From: Phocoena phocoena
Lineage: Eukaryota; Chordata; Mammalia; Artiodactyla; Phocoenidae
Assembly: GCF_963924675.1 (NCBI RefSeq)
Contig: NC_089224.1
Coordinates: 66,263,464 to 66,327,463 of the forward strand
Reading direction: 5' to 3'
Length of the DNA: 64,000 nt
Positions 48,641 to 58,545 of the stretch are shown here, piece by piece. A model generated the notes under the pieces. It worked only from the letters and a program-made list of their open reading frames with translations, was not told the origin of the DNA and did no database searches. Both the position numbers and the translations under genes were made by a program. How positions within the stretch are numbered: position 1 is the first letter of the stretch; each line of letters opens with the position of its first letter.

Positions 48641-49634
48641 ATGAAGACCAAGTCTTAAGTGTTTTGAGTAGGTAAACCAGTTGTGGGTTTGGGAGGCACT
48701 GCACATGTCAGCGGGTTGTGTCACAGGAAGAGAGTAAGATACAGTGTTTATTGAGATGCTTGAATCTGAATTCCCTTTCATTATCCCAGGAGTGGAGAAC
48801 CCTCTCTGACTTATGGCAAACACTTTATAGATCCTCATTTCTTAAATTAAAATTTGGTAATATAGCTAAACAGGTTTGTGGATGGTACTATATTAACTGA
48901 TTGGAAGCTACCAGATAGAAAAATAGAGACAATAATCTCTGCTTCTAATTTCTCCTAAATGTGTACTCTCTCTCGATGCAAAGTACTATTTACAACTTTG
49001 CATTACTCTAAACTCAGCACTTTTTTAGCTGGCCTGACATCTTCTATTGTTGTCTGGGGGAAAGAATGAAACAGTTGCACTAATCTAATCTTGGTATTTA
49101 CTCTAAGATTTTGATAAATAAATCCCTGTTCTGAAAGGGAACAATGCCCTTTTGATATGCTTCACATATTTATTTTCCAAGGGCATCCCGAATGGGTTGA
49201 CTACAAATATTTCTGCTAATGAGATGGCCTTGAAATATCACTGCTGTGATTATAGGCATAAATAGTGAATTTCATTAGGTTACTTGAGTCCCACTTTTGA
49301 TGGCATAGTAAATCTCAGAACAGCAGTGGGCGGTAGATAGATGAAGGGCTTTTTTGGATATAATTAACTTATTTGAGTGCAACTACTAGCTCTCTTAGCA
49401 TAGCAATTCTAACTCAGTCTCAGGCTACTTTAAGTACATAAAACAATTCAGCACTGATATAGGAATTCTACATGAACCCAAAGGATTAATACGTTTAAAA
49501 AACAAAGACTCTAGTTTGAGAGAGGCATGAAGATATTGATTAAACTCTCTGTTTACTTCATAATATTCACTGTAATTTGGTTATAATCTAGGCATTAATA
49601 CCTGGTACCTCAAGTGATATTACATAATATACTC
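48641..49634. other. Unassigned sequence
   Basis: About 1 kb; nothing recognised on either strand. Confidence 0.45.
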
Positions 49635-49650
49635 ACAATAAATTTAATTT

Positions 49651-49860
49651 TTTTTTTTTTTTTTTTGGCGGTACGCGGGCCTCTCACTGTTGTGGCCTCT
49701 CCCGTCGAGGAGCACAGGCTATGGAAGCGCAGGCTCAGCGGCCATGGCTCACGGGCCCAGCCGCTCCGTGGCACGTGGGATCCTCCCGGATCGGGGCACG
49801 AACCTGCGTCCCCTGCATCGCCAGGCGGACTCTCAACCACTGCGCCACCAGGGAAGCCCC
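49651..49860 (-). mobile_element. CHR-type SINE, short-tailed GCGGTAC form
   Basis: T-run, GGCGGTACGCGGGCC, complementary head CACCAGGGAAGCCC. A perfect 16-bp TSD acaataaatttaattt lies at 49635-49650 and 49861-49876. Open frames across it are chance. Confidence 0.96.
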
Positions 49861-50049
49861 ACAATAAATTTAATTTAATCAAATCCTTAATGTTTTGTCC
49901 TAAATGATACTCTTCTTTGTCAGTTCTTAGATGATTATTCCTCTTGTTGTATATTCTGATGAACTCAAATTTTATTTGTGAATGTGTGTTGGCATTCAGG
50001 GTGAATAAAGGGATTTTTCTAAGCCAGGAATGTGCATGGTCTTGGAGAT

Positions 50050-50430
50050 ACATCTAGAGTTACAACAATAATGCATGAAAATGCCTGTTTCCCCACCTCT
50101 TCACCAATGCTGTTTTGAAGAGACCAGGCCAATTATCTTGTAGAGTGTTCCATATTCTGAATTTTTCTGATTGTTTTCTCATGGTGGTGTTTAATTTGTT
50201 TCTCTATCACTTGCACTTCCTGTAAACTTGAAGTTAGATCTAAAAGCCTGAGTAGTTTCAGGTTCAATGTTTTTGGAGCAAATTGTTCATAGGTGATGCT
50301 GTATACTTCATGTTGCATTTGGGGCATATCATGTCACATTAGCCCTCTATTCACAATGCTCGGTTATGATGGTACCCTCTATTGTGAAGGTACACTTCTC
50401 ACTTCACAATTAGAAAGTAGTTGATGGAAT
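50050..50430. repeat. Ancient interspersed repeat, family not named
   Basis: gattgttttctcatggtggt, acttcctgtaaacttgaagt, gtgatgctgtatacttcatg match a pattern I recognise as a widespread old mammalian repeat, but I cannot give the family. Confidence 0.4.
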
Positions 50431-50856
50431 GCATTTATTTAATGTTAATAATATTGATCATATTTGCATATGTTATTGGCTAAGGAAGTAATTTCCATTG
50501 TTGAGGAAGCAAAGATTTTTGTTTGTTTGTTTGGAGCCGGGGCAGGGGTATTCCAGCATTTCTCAATTCACACCAGGCAGATTCCTACTTATCAGTAAGT
50601 CCTTGAGGATAATCAGGCCAAGGAAACTTTAGACAATTCTGTTACTGAAACCATTTTAAGGGTTAAAGATAGATAAAAGATTAAGCCAGGGAATTTGGGG
50701 GATAATTTTAGCTTTATTTACTTTTTTAATAGGAAATACATTCATGTGATTCAAAATTCAAAATGTATAAAGGGTAAACAGTGAAGGGCTCTGTTCTAGT
50801 TATCTCTTACTGCCTAGCAAACCACTCCAAAATAGTGGCTTAAAACAGTAATGATG

Positions 50857-51183
50857 GGGCTTCCCTGGTGGCGCAGTGGTTGAGAATCTGCCTGCCAATG
50901 CAGGGGACACGGGTTCGAGCCCTGGTCTGGGAAGATCCCACATGCCGCGGAGCAACTAGGCCCGTGAGCCACAATTACTGAGCCTGCGCATCTGGAGCCT
51001 GTGCTCCGCAGCAAGAGAGGCCGCGATAGTGAGAGGCCTGCACACCGTGCTGAAGAGTGGCCCCCACTTGCCACAACTAGAGAAAGCCCTCACACAGAAA
51101 CGAAGACCCAACACAGCCAAAAATAAAATAAATAAATAAACAAAATGACGGAGGAATTATGTTTTAAAAAAAAAAAAAACAAA
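50857..51183 (+). mobile_element. CHR-type SINE, long form, with extra tail
   Basis: Sense head GGGCTTCCCTGGTGGCGCAG, B-box area gggttcgagccctggtctgg, down to acgaagacccaacacagcc. The tail is unusual: an A-rich AAATAAAT run, then 20 bp of non-SINE sequence (51146-51165), then a second A-run. A perfect 15-bp TSD aaaacagtaatgatg lies at 50842-50856 and 51184-51198, after the second A-run. Confidence 0.95.
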
Positions 51184-51427
51184 AAAACAGTAATGATGTC
51201 ATTAGTTGCTAATGAAGCTGGGGGGTCAATGGGTCAGTTCTCCTTCAGGGTCTCTTATGCAGTTACTGTCAGAAAGTGGCTAGAGTTGGGGTCATCTCAA
51301 AGGTTTTTTCACTTGCACGTCTGGTGCTGGAGCTGGGAAGACTCGAGCAGCTGGGGCTTCTAGGGCATTTCTCTTCTCTCTCTCCTGGAGTAACTGTCCC
51401 AAGGGTAACCTGCAGACGCTGCCGAGA

Positions 51428-51578
51428 CTTTTCAAACGCTGACTTGGGCACCACCACTTCTACTGCATTCTGTTCATCAGGGCAGTTGCAAAGGCCCACC
51501 AAGCTTTTCAAACGCTGACTTGGGCACCACCACTTCTACTGCATTCTGTTCATCAGGGCAGTTGCAAAGGCCCACCAA
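51428..51578. repeat. 76-bp tandem duplication
   Basis: Two adjoining copies, 51428-51503 and 51504-51578/9, each starting cttttcaaacgctgacttgg and ending gcaaaggcccaccaa, identical over about 75 bp by eye. It lies inside the old LTR, so the duplication is far younger than its host. Confidence 0.95.
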
Positions 51579-51733
51579 ACTCCAAGGGAAGGGTCCTGTA
51601 CTCCACCTCCTGATGGGAGGAGGGTCAAAGGATTTGTAGCTCTGCTTCAAAACCATCATGTACCCTCTCATGCTTTTTTTTCCCCAGCCACTCAGTTTAC
51701 TTTTACCAATGCAACCAATGTCACCAGTTTCTT

Positions 51734-52705
51734 TCGTTTTTTTTTTTTCACAAAGAGCATTTAATTAACTAATTCATTTCTTTACACATAACTGAAGTGA
51801 TGTTACAGTACATAAGTTATTTACAACTGTGCAGTAACGTGTTGCAAAATAAATTATCTAGAAGGCAGCAAAAGTACATTGTGAACGTGTATAAAACTGT
51901 ACAGCGTTTACAGGTACACTTTTTATATGATTATTGGCTCTGTAGTGTTTCAAGTTATGTTCTCAGAAAGAGAAACAAAATGCCCAAGATTAAAGGAAAA
52001 AATATACAAACCACGTGGATTTGACTCCATTAAGAACACAGCCGAAAGTCCTGCCTCTGTGTCCCTGTGAGGCAGGCGGGCGGTGCAGCCAGACCCTCAC
52101 CCGGCCCGGCGTCCCAGCCCAGGTGCGAGGCCGGCACCGTCCGCAGGCAGGTTCGTGGCGACAGGACGGCAGCCGGGCCGAAGCTCTCCCCACCCTCCGA
52201 CCCGGAGGCCGCTGTTGGTGAGGGGTGGACGCCTTAATTTTATTCTCTTTAGTCGATCAGAAATGGAACAAGGAATTTTAAAAACGCTCTTCGTCTTGCA
52301 GCTCCTGAGATGCCCGTGCAGCCGCCGGAAAAGAGCCTGAGGCTGCCGTGTCCGTGCACGCGACCCCGGCTCTGCGTCCTCCCGCGGCGGCGGGTGTGAA
52401 AGAGGCACGTGCCAGGGGCCCAGCGCGGGCTTCTCCCTGGGTGTCCCCACCGGGGACGTGGTCTCCTTCCACAGCCCGGACTCGGCGGCAGACGTAGGGG
52501 GCTCGCCTGTGTCCTGGGCAGCTGTCCCACCGCGTCAGGCCGGAAGGAGCACGAAGTCATCGTTGATGTCGACCATGGGCACGTAGAAGGACGGCACCTC
52601 GTTCACACACCGGGACTTGCACCCGGCGGGGCCCAGCTCCTGCACCTTCACCTGACAGTCCATCCTCTGCACGCGGCCTCGTGCTGCTGCCGCATCAGGA
52701 GACAC
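51734..52705 (-). pseudogene. 5'-truncated processed pseudogene, source gene not identified
   Basis: A 972-bp retrocopy in antisense. A perfect 15-bp TSD tgtcaccagtttctt flanks it at 51719-51733 and 52706-52720. Its poly-A (T-run at 51737-51748) is preceded by an ATTAAA signal (minus strand, near 51762). Upstream is about 0.8 kb resembling a 3' UTR, GC-rich near the CDS and AT-rich distally. At its 5' end about 50 codons of CDS remain, ending FYVPMVDINDDFVLLPA then TGA at about 52535. The first codons in another frame read LLMRQQHEAA, so a frameshift may lie near 52660. Intronless sequence, poly-A and TSDs show L1-mediated copying of a mature mRNA. I do not recognise the parent protein. Confidence 0.9.
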
Positions 52706-53315
52706 TGTCACCAGTTTCTTGCGACGCATTTAAGAGCTGCTCTATAGACAAGATGAGCATACATATTCTTCCCACTTAGCATGAGGTATGCGGTGTACTG
52801 TACCTTGTTTTTTTCTTAACAATATTTCATGGAGATTATTCAAATCAGTCCATAAAAAGAATCTTAATTTTGAAAATACCCTTACAGTGTTGCATTATAT
52901 AGATATACCATAATGATTTAACCATTCCCTTGTTAATGCATATTCAGGTCATTTCTAATCTTTTAATATTACAAACAACAATAATATGAATAACTTTGGA
53001 TATACATACATCATTTCGGATATATATAAGCCTATTTGATTTATAAATTCCTATATATAGAATTACAGGGTTAAAATGATATGAATATTTAAAATTTTGA
53101 TAAATATTTCCACATTGCCCTTCATATAAGATGCAAACATTTTTACTTCCACTATGCATGAGAGGGTCCACTGCCTCACACCCTTACAAAGCAAAATTTT
53201 CTCAAATGTTTTGAGTTTTGGTACGTAAAAAATTACTTTTAATTCAATATGGTTTTAATGTGCATTCTTTTAATGAGTGAATTTGAGCACTTCTTTTCCT
53301 ATGTTTAAGAGCCAA

Positions 53316-53610
53316 GGGCTTCCCTGGTGGCGCAGTGGTTAAGAATCCACCTGCCAGTGCGGGGGACACGGGTTGGAGCCTGGGAAGATCCCACATACCG
53401 CAGAGCAGCTAAGCCCGTGTGCCACAACTACTGAGCCTGCGCTCTAGAGCCCGCGAGCCACAACTACTGAGCCCGCGTGCCTAGAGCCTGTGCTCCACAA
53501 CAAGAGAAGCCACAGCAATGAGAAGCCTGCTCGCTGCAACTAGAGAAAGCCCGCTCTCAGCAACGAAGACCCAACACAGCCAAAAATTTTAAAAATTATT
53601 TTTAAAAAAA
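53316..53610 (+). mobile_element. CHR-type SINE, long form
   Basis: Sense head GGGCTTCCCTGGTGGCGCAG, then tagagcctgtgctccacaac, ending acgaagacccaacacagcca and an A-rich tail. A short internal deletion in the B-box area (ggttggagcctggga). TSD not evident. A partly repeated ccacaactactgagcc unit occurs inside. Confidence 0.93.
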
Positions 53611-53796
53611 CTTGTATTTTTCTCAATTCCTGAAAAAAGTTAAAAGATCATTTTAACAAAATGTTTGAGATGAGTGAAAAGTGAGATAATCCACATTTCT
53701 GATAAACCTAAAGACCGTTTAATCATTCAAAATGTGCTATTTTCCTGACGTCTATAAATGAGTAAGCGATAAAGATTTATTACCTTTGTGATTCTT

Positions 53797-53907
53797 TTAC
53801 CTTTTTTTTTTTTTTTTAGCTGCACTGCACAGCATGTGGGATCTCAGTTCCGGGTTCCCTGCAGTGGAAGCTAGGAGTCTCAACCACTGGACCACCAGGG
53901 AAGCTTC
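53797..53907 (-). mobile_element. CHR-type SINE, short form with internal deletion
   Basis: Antisense: T-run, agctgcactgcacagcatgt, then a jump from ctcagttcc to gggttccctg, so the gaccagggat part is missing. A perfect 14-bp TSD cctttgtgattctt lies at 53783-53796 and 53908-53921. Confidence 0.93.
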
Positions 53908-53921
53908 CCTTTGTGATTCTT

Positions 53922-54309
53922 AGACTCTGTCAAACCCAGCCTTCAATTCCCAGGTGGGCAGTAATGGATTTGAGATATTATAATTAGATGATAACCACTC
54001 TTTATCAGTAAAATTATTAATTTAAGAAAGGTTTTCTCTCTATCCCTTAGGGCTTACTATAAAACTTTCATTATTTCTGTGAACCATTCTCTAACATCCT
54101 GATTTGAGATGAATGATCTGCCTTTGGATTTTGTGTGCTTTTCCTTGACTTCTTCCATACACGCTACTTTTACTGTCTCTTCCTCTCCCTCCTCAGCTAA
54201 TATTTTATTTTTTGGATTCATGGGATTCATGGCAGTTTAGTCGGGTACAGTGACAATGTAGTAAGTAACAAACAGAATTTTGGTAAAACTCTGTAAGCAA
54301 GAGAGAGGA
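53922..54309. other. Unassigned sequence
   Basis: Nothing recognised. Confidence 0.45.
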
Positions 54310-54500
54310 CAAATTTGTATGGTTGAGAAGATACTAGTACTGGAGCCAAAAAACCTGCCATTCACTCACCTGGCTGCGGGCTGGTCGGTCAACTTTTCAG
54401 GGAATCCATTTATTCATAGGAAAGTGAGGATAATACTTAACTTACTGGGTTGTTGTGAAGATGAAGAGAAAGAATGTTTTCAGTGAACGTTTATTGAATG
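54310..54500 (+). repeat. MIR SINE
   Basis: Sense: tactagtactggagccaaaa, gggctggtcggtcaactttt, aggaaagtgaggataatact, gttgttgtgaagatgaagag. Confidence 0.65.
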
Positions 54501-54578
54501 CCTCTCATGTCCCGGTGTCTTTGTATTCTTGATCTCATTAGTCCTCAGAGAGGTCCACTAACTTTCCAACTTACTGAT

Positions 54579-55049
54579 TGTATTACTTTCTTAGGGCTGC
54601 CATGACAAATTACCATAAAATGGGTGGCTTAAAACAACAGAAATATATATTTACACAGTTCTGGAGACCAGAAGTCTAAAATTAAGATGTCAGCAGGGTT
54701 GATTCCTTCTAAAGGAGCTGAGGGAGAATCCATTCCATGCCTCTCACCGAGCTTCTGGTGGCTGCCCACACTTCTTGGAATTCCTTGGCTTATTGATGCA
54801 TCACTCCAACTCTGCCTACATCTTCATGTGGACTTCCCCTCTGTGTGTGTCTGTCTTCTTTTCTGTCTCTTATAAGGACACTTGTCGTTGGATTTAGGAC
54901 CCACCCTAAATCTGGGATGATCTCATCTCAATATTTTTAACTTAATTACATCTATTAAGACCCTATTTCCAAATAAGGATCACATTCACAGGTACCAAAG
55001 GTTAGGAACTGGACATATCTTTTGAAGGCCAGCATTCAACCCACTATAG
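54579..55049 (-). mobile_element. MaLR/ERVL-type LTR
   Basis: Antisense: ctttcttagggctgccatga, gggtggcttaaaacaacaga, gcttctggtggctgcccaca, ccctatttccaaataaggat, ending cagcattcaacccactata. Full-length old LTR without internal sequence. Exact subfamily not assigned. Confidence 0.75.
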
Positions 55050-55366
55050 TGACCAAGCTAAGAACTGAATCCAGGTTCTTTCTGATTACAAGATCAATGT
55101 ACTATGGACTCTACCATGCTCTCTTCCTCCTTGAGACTTCTTTGCCAATGTTAAGGACCACATCACGGTTTCTTCTCCTTCTTGTTCTGCAATTATATAG
55201 TTCCCTGTACTTCTAATTCATACCAGAAAGTAACCTTGGCCCCTGAAAGAAATCACTGAATTCTACTAATTTAGGCAGGTATCCCCTGCCTAAATAATTT
55301 TTGAATAATAAGTTGAGTTGTGCATTTGGGAGTTGTTAAATTATCCAAGTTTGTAGCAAAAAACAA
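55050..55366. other. Unassigned sequence
   Basis: Short spacer; nothing recognised. Confidence 0.45.
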
Positions 55367-55616
55367 GAAGATAGTTAACATTTATTAACTGCTTATTATG
55401 TGTCAGGCCTGTGCTGAGTGCTTCACATACATCATCTCATTTCATCTTAGAACAGTGACTGTTACTATCTCTCATTTACAGAAGAAAATGAGGTTCAGAG
55501 AGGTTAAGGAACTTAAGCAGCTTTTAAGTCACAGAGTTGCTAAGTGGTGGAGCTGAGATTCAAACCCAGGCATCTGACACCAAACCTTATGCTCTTGAAC
55601 CTAGAGTACAGTAACA
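55367..55616 (-). repeat. MIR SINE, near full length
   Basis: Antisense: aacatttattaactgcttat, gtgctgagtgcttcacatac, tgaggttcagagaggttaag, tggagctgagattcaaaccc, ttatgctcttgaacctagag. The best-preserved MIR in the window, keeping the tRNA-like head. Confidence 0.88.
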
Positions 55617-57084
55617 TTACCAGTGGAGCTTCTGACATGGAATTCATATCTCCCTACCACCAGGCTGGGCAGGAGGCAGTGGGGCTTAATGAAAGAAGAC
55701 TTGTTAATCATGAAAATTAACCATGTATTTCTAATGGGAACAGATCGGGCGTTCAGATGTCTCTTTCTTTTCACTCATTTCATTTTTGTAGTGACACTGT
55801 TGAAAGATATTTGGAACCACTGAGTGAAAAGCACTTGGAGCTTCAGCTCAGTTTTTAGGAAAAAAAAAATCAGGGTATTTCCTTTCTGTCATTACTGTTC
55901 CAATCCCTTCAGTCTGGAGTTTCCCTATGCATTCATTACTCAGAACAGTTGTTTTGAATTTGTCAGCACATTATAATGTAATTTTGCTGAAGAAATATAG
56001 CATTCTTCCCCCGCCACAAAGGCCAAATTTGTTTCGTTTACTATTAATGTAAAACAAATTTCCCTTCACCAAGGTAATATAGTAAAAAGCCACCTAACTA
56101 CAAGAAAGGATGTTGTTAAGTCAGATATAGTCAGCCTACAATTCTTTCTTTCTGACTAATATTTTTAAATTATCTTTAGCTGACACAGAAAGATGAATCA
56201 CTAATATGATCCCAAAGTCTAAACAAAAGTTTATTGCTTTACAGTATATTCATTTATTTTTAATGCTTACGTCTATTTTTAACGAATGGCTTTGTAAAAA
56301 TATCTTAACTACTCAAAACATTAACTACACTGTCTGCCATTCCATCAACTTAAGTAACTGCTGAACTTAACCAGAACTGCTCTTTGTCTTCTCTTGCCTG
56401 TAATGCAATTCGTTAATGATGGCATGTTTATAGCTTATATGAAAAAGGTCATCTTCTTTTGTATATTGTCCTCTTTAATTAACTTAGGATCCTTGAAAAA
56501 GAATTTAAGCCTAAAAGTCCTTCTGATAGATTTCTTATTTTCCTCTTAAGGTAACAATGTCACTTGTATTTAAAGGATCGAGGTAGCTCGCTTCAACTCC
56601 AAAGCAGTCTTTGTAAATCACGCACTTGAGAGGTTCTTGGGAACAGACGCTTGGATTCAGGGTTGCACCATAACTGCGCTAGGATGAGTGAGATTAGGGG
56701 GAAAAAACAAAACAAAGCAAAACAAAATAAGATAGCTGGCAAGAAAGGAGAAGATTGCCACTTTTGCCCCTTTACTCAACTACTTTTTCTTCTCAGTATT
56801 TGATACAGTAAGTCACCAGGACGACAAAAGGCAAAGAGACAGAAGGTGGAATTGCATCGCAACTGGCAACCAATGTGTGTTGACTTCTGAGAGTCATAAA
56901 AAAGAAAACTAACAGTTGTATATAAAGCGTCTATTTTCTTGTTTGGAGCATTATGTGCCCAAAATGAACACTTGATGATTCTAGCTCAATATACTGTTTT
57001 TAGATTTTCTATAAATTTGAAAGAAACAGCATATCTCCCCTGGGTTTCTGCATGCCATGGATTTGCTTGACAACAGTGAATTCA
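55617..57084. other. Unassigned sequence
   Basis: About 1.5 kb without recognised repeats or coding blocks. Confidence 0.45.
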
Positions 57085-57210
57085 GGGAATTTCCTAACAC
57101 CTCTGTGGGGAAGCTGTGTTTTTCATTGTGGAGTCAGGGAAGCTGAAGAGCAGAGAGTTTAAGTGATTCACTCAAGGTCAACTGGAGATCAGGGAATATT
57201 TGGCTCCAAA
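57085..57210 (-). repeat. MIR fragment
   Basis: Antisense: gtcagggaagctgaagagca, gagagtttaagtgattcact, caaggtcaactggagatcag. Diverged. Confidence 0.5.
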
Positions 57211-57335
57211 GTTCCTGGGCTAATTATTATTTGGTTACTCGCTCTCTCTGATTTATGCATATATTAATAATTGGTTTTTATTTAAAGCTGGAGAGAATGA
57301 GTCTGAAGACCTTTTAGAAAAGAAAACCAGCTTTT

Positions 57336-57534
57336 GGGACTTCCCTGGCGGGCCAGTGTTTCAGACTTCGCCTTCCAATGCAGGGGGTGCTGCTTCAATC
57401 CCTGGTTGGGGAGCTAAGATCCCACATGCCTCACAGCCAAAAAACCAAAATACAAAACAGAAGCAATATTGTAACAAATTCAATAAAGACTTTAAAAATA
57501 GTCCACAAAAAAAAAAAATCTTAAAAAAAAAAAA
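57336..57534 (+). mobile_element. CHR-type tRNA-derived SINE
   Basis: Sense head gggacttccctggcgggcca, ttcaatccctggttggggag, tail with acaaattcaataaagacttt and gtccacaaaaaaaa. An imperfect TSD, aaaccagctttt against aaaacagcttct, flanks it. Confidence 0.92.
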
Positions 57535-57820
57535 CAGCTTCTGATATTTTTCTTATCAATAAAGCACATTCTCCTATTCTTGATTCAAGGCCTTTTAAAT
57601 CTTCTTTCATTGCTCAAGGACTGTCCCTGTTAACCGCTATTCTGTTTTTGTTTCTATGAATTTGACTGTTCTAGGTAACTCATGTAAGTGGAATCGTGTA
57701 CTGTTTGTCCTTTTACGTCTGGTTTATTTCACTTAGCTTAATGTTTTTAAGGTTCATCCACGTTGTAACATGTACCAGAATTTCATTTGTTTTTGAGGCT
57801 GAATAATATTCCATTACATA

Positions 57821-57844
57821 CACACACACACACACACACACACA
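57821..57844. repeat. (CA)12 microsatellite
   Basis: Uninterrupted CA run inside the L1M fragment. Confidence 0.95.
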
Positions 57845-57981
57845 TACACCATGTTTAATTTATTCATTCATCTATTGATGGACATTTGGGCTGCTTCTTT
57901 CTACCTCTTGGCTATCATGATAATGCTTCTTTGAACACTGATGTACAAATATCTATTTGATTACCTACTTTCAATTCTTTT

Positions 57982-58274
57982 TTAATTAATTAATTTATTT
58001 ATTTATTATTTTTGGCCATGTTGGGTCTTCGTTTCTGTGCGAGGGCCTTCTCGAGTTGCGGCGCGTGGGGACCACTCTTCATTGCGGTGCGCGAGCCTCT
58101 CACTATCGTGGCGTCTCTTGTTGAGGAGCACAGGCTCCAGACGCGCAGGCTCAGTAGTTGTGGCTCACGGGCCTAGTTGCTTCGCAGCATGTGGGATCTT
58201 CCCAGACCAGAGTTCGAACCCGTGTCCCCTGCATTGGCAGGCAGACTCCCAACCACTGCGCCACCAGGGAAGCC
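57982..58274 (-). mobile_element. CHR-type SINE, long form
   Basis: Antisense: TAATTAAT/ATTTATTT tail, ggccatgttgggtcttcgtt, ending gccaccagggaagcc. A 10-bp TSD caattctttt lies at 57972-57981 and 58275-58284. Confidence 0.95.
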
Positions 58275-58545
58275 CAATTCTTTTGAGTATATATATCTAG
58301 AAGTAGAATTGCTAGATTACATGGTAAGTCTATGTTTAAAATTTGAGGCACTACCATACTGTTTTCCACAGCAGCTGCACCATTTTATATTCCTGGAAGC
58401 AAATGCACAATGGTTCCAGTTTCTCCACATCCTCTCCAACATTCGTTATTTTGTTTTTTTGGTAACAGCCATCCTAATGAGTATGAAGTGGATAATCAAT
58501 TTGATTTTAAACAATATTAGCTATAGTGGACATGTGTCACATTTG

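Larger units (their letters stand above)
50795..51661 (-). mobile_element. MLT1-like MaLR LTR, split by a SINE
   Basis: Antisense MLT1 wording: tagttatctcttactgccta, aatagtggcttaaaacagta, then after the SINE gggtcagttctccttcaggg, ctccacctcctgatgggagg and ggatttgtagctctgcttca. The LTR carries a 76-bp duplication at 51428-51578. No internal retroviral sequence. TSD not resolved. Confidence 0.72.
50700..53315 (-). mobile_element. L1M-type LINE, fragmented host of later insertions
   Basis: Three antisense pieces read as one L1M: 50700-50794 (gtgattcaaaattcaaaatg), 51662-51733 (ccagccactcagtttacttt, tgtcaccagtttctt) and 52706-53315 (cttaacaatatttcatggag, ccataatgatttaaccattc, tgcccttcatataagatgca). 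The MLT1-like LTR, then the processed pseudogene, separate them. Confidence 0.78.
57590..58545 (-). mobile_element. L1M-type LINE 3' region, split by a SINE
   Basis: Antisense pieces 57590-57981 (gtaagtggaatcgtgtactg, gttcatccacgttgtaacat) and 58275-58545 (gaagtagaattgctagatta, cagcagctgcaccattttat, ctccacatcctctccaacat) form one old L1. A (CA)n has grown at its TATA-rich site. Confidence 0.82.

Noticed and set aside
50857..50940. tRNA-like A and B box sequence in SINE heads
   Set aside because: These are the internal promoters of tRNA-derived SINEs; no cloverleaf of a real tRNA gene is maintained.
52097..52450. 117-codon minus-strand frame rich in Arg, Pro and Gly
   Set aside because: It lies in the GC-rich 3' UTR of the processed pseudogene, downstream of the stop codon, where long frames arise from base composition.
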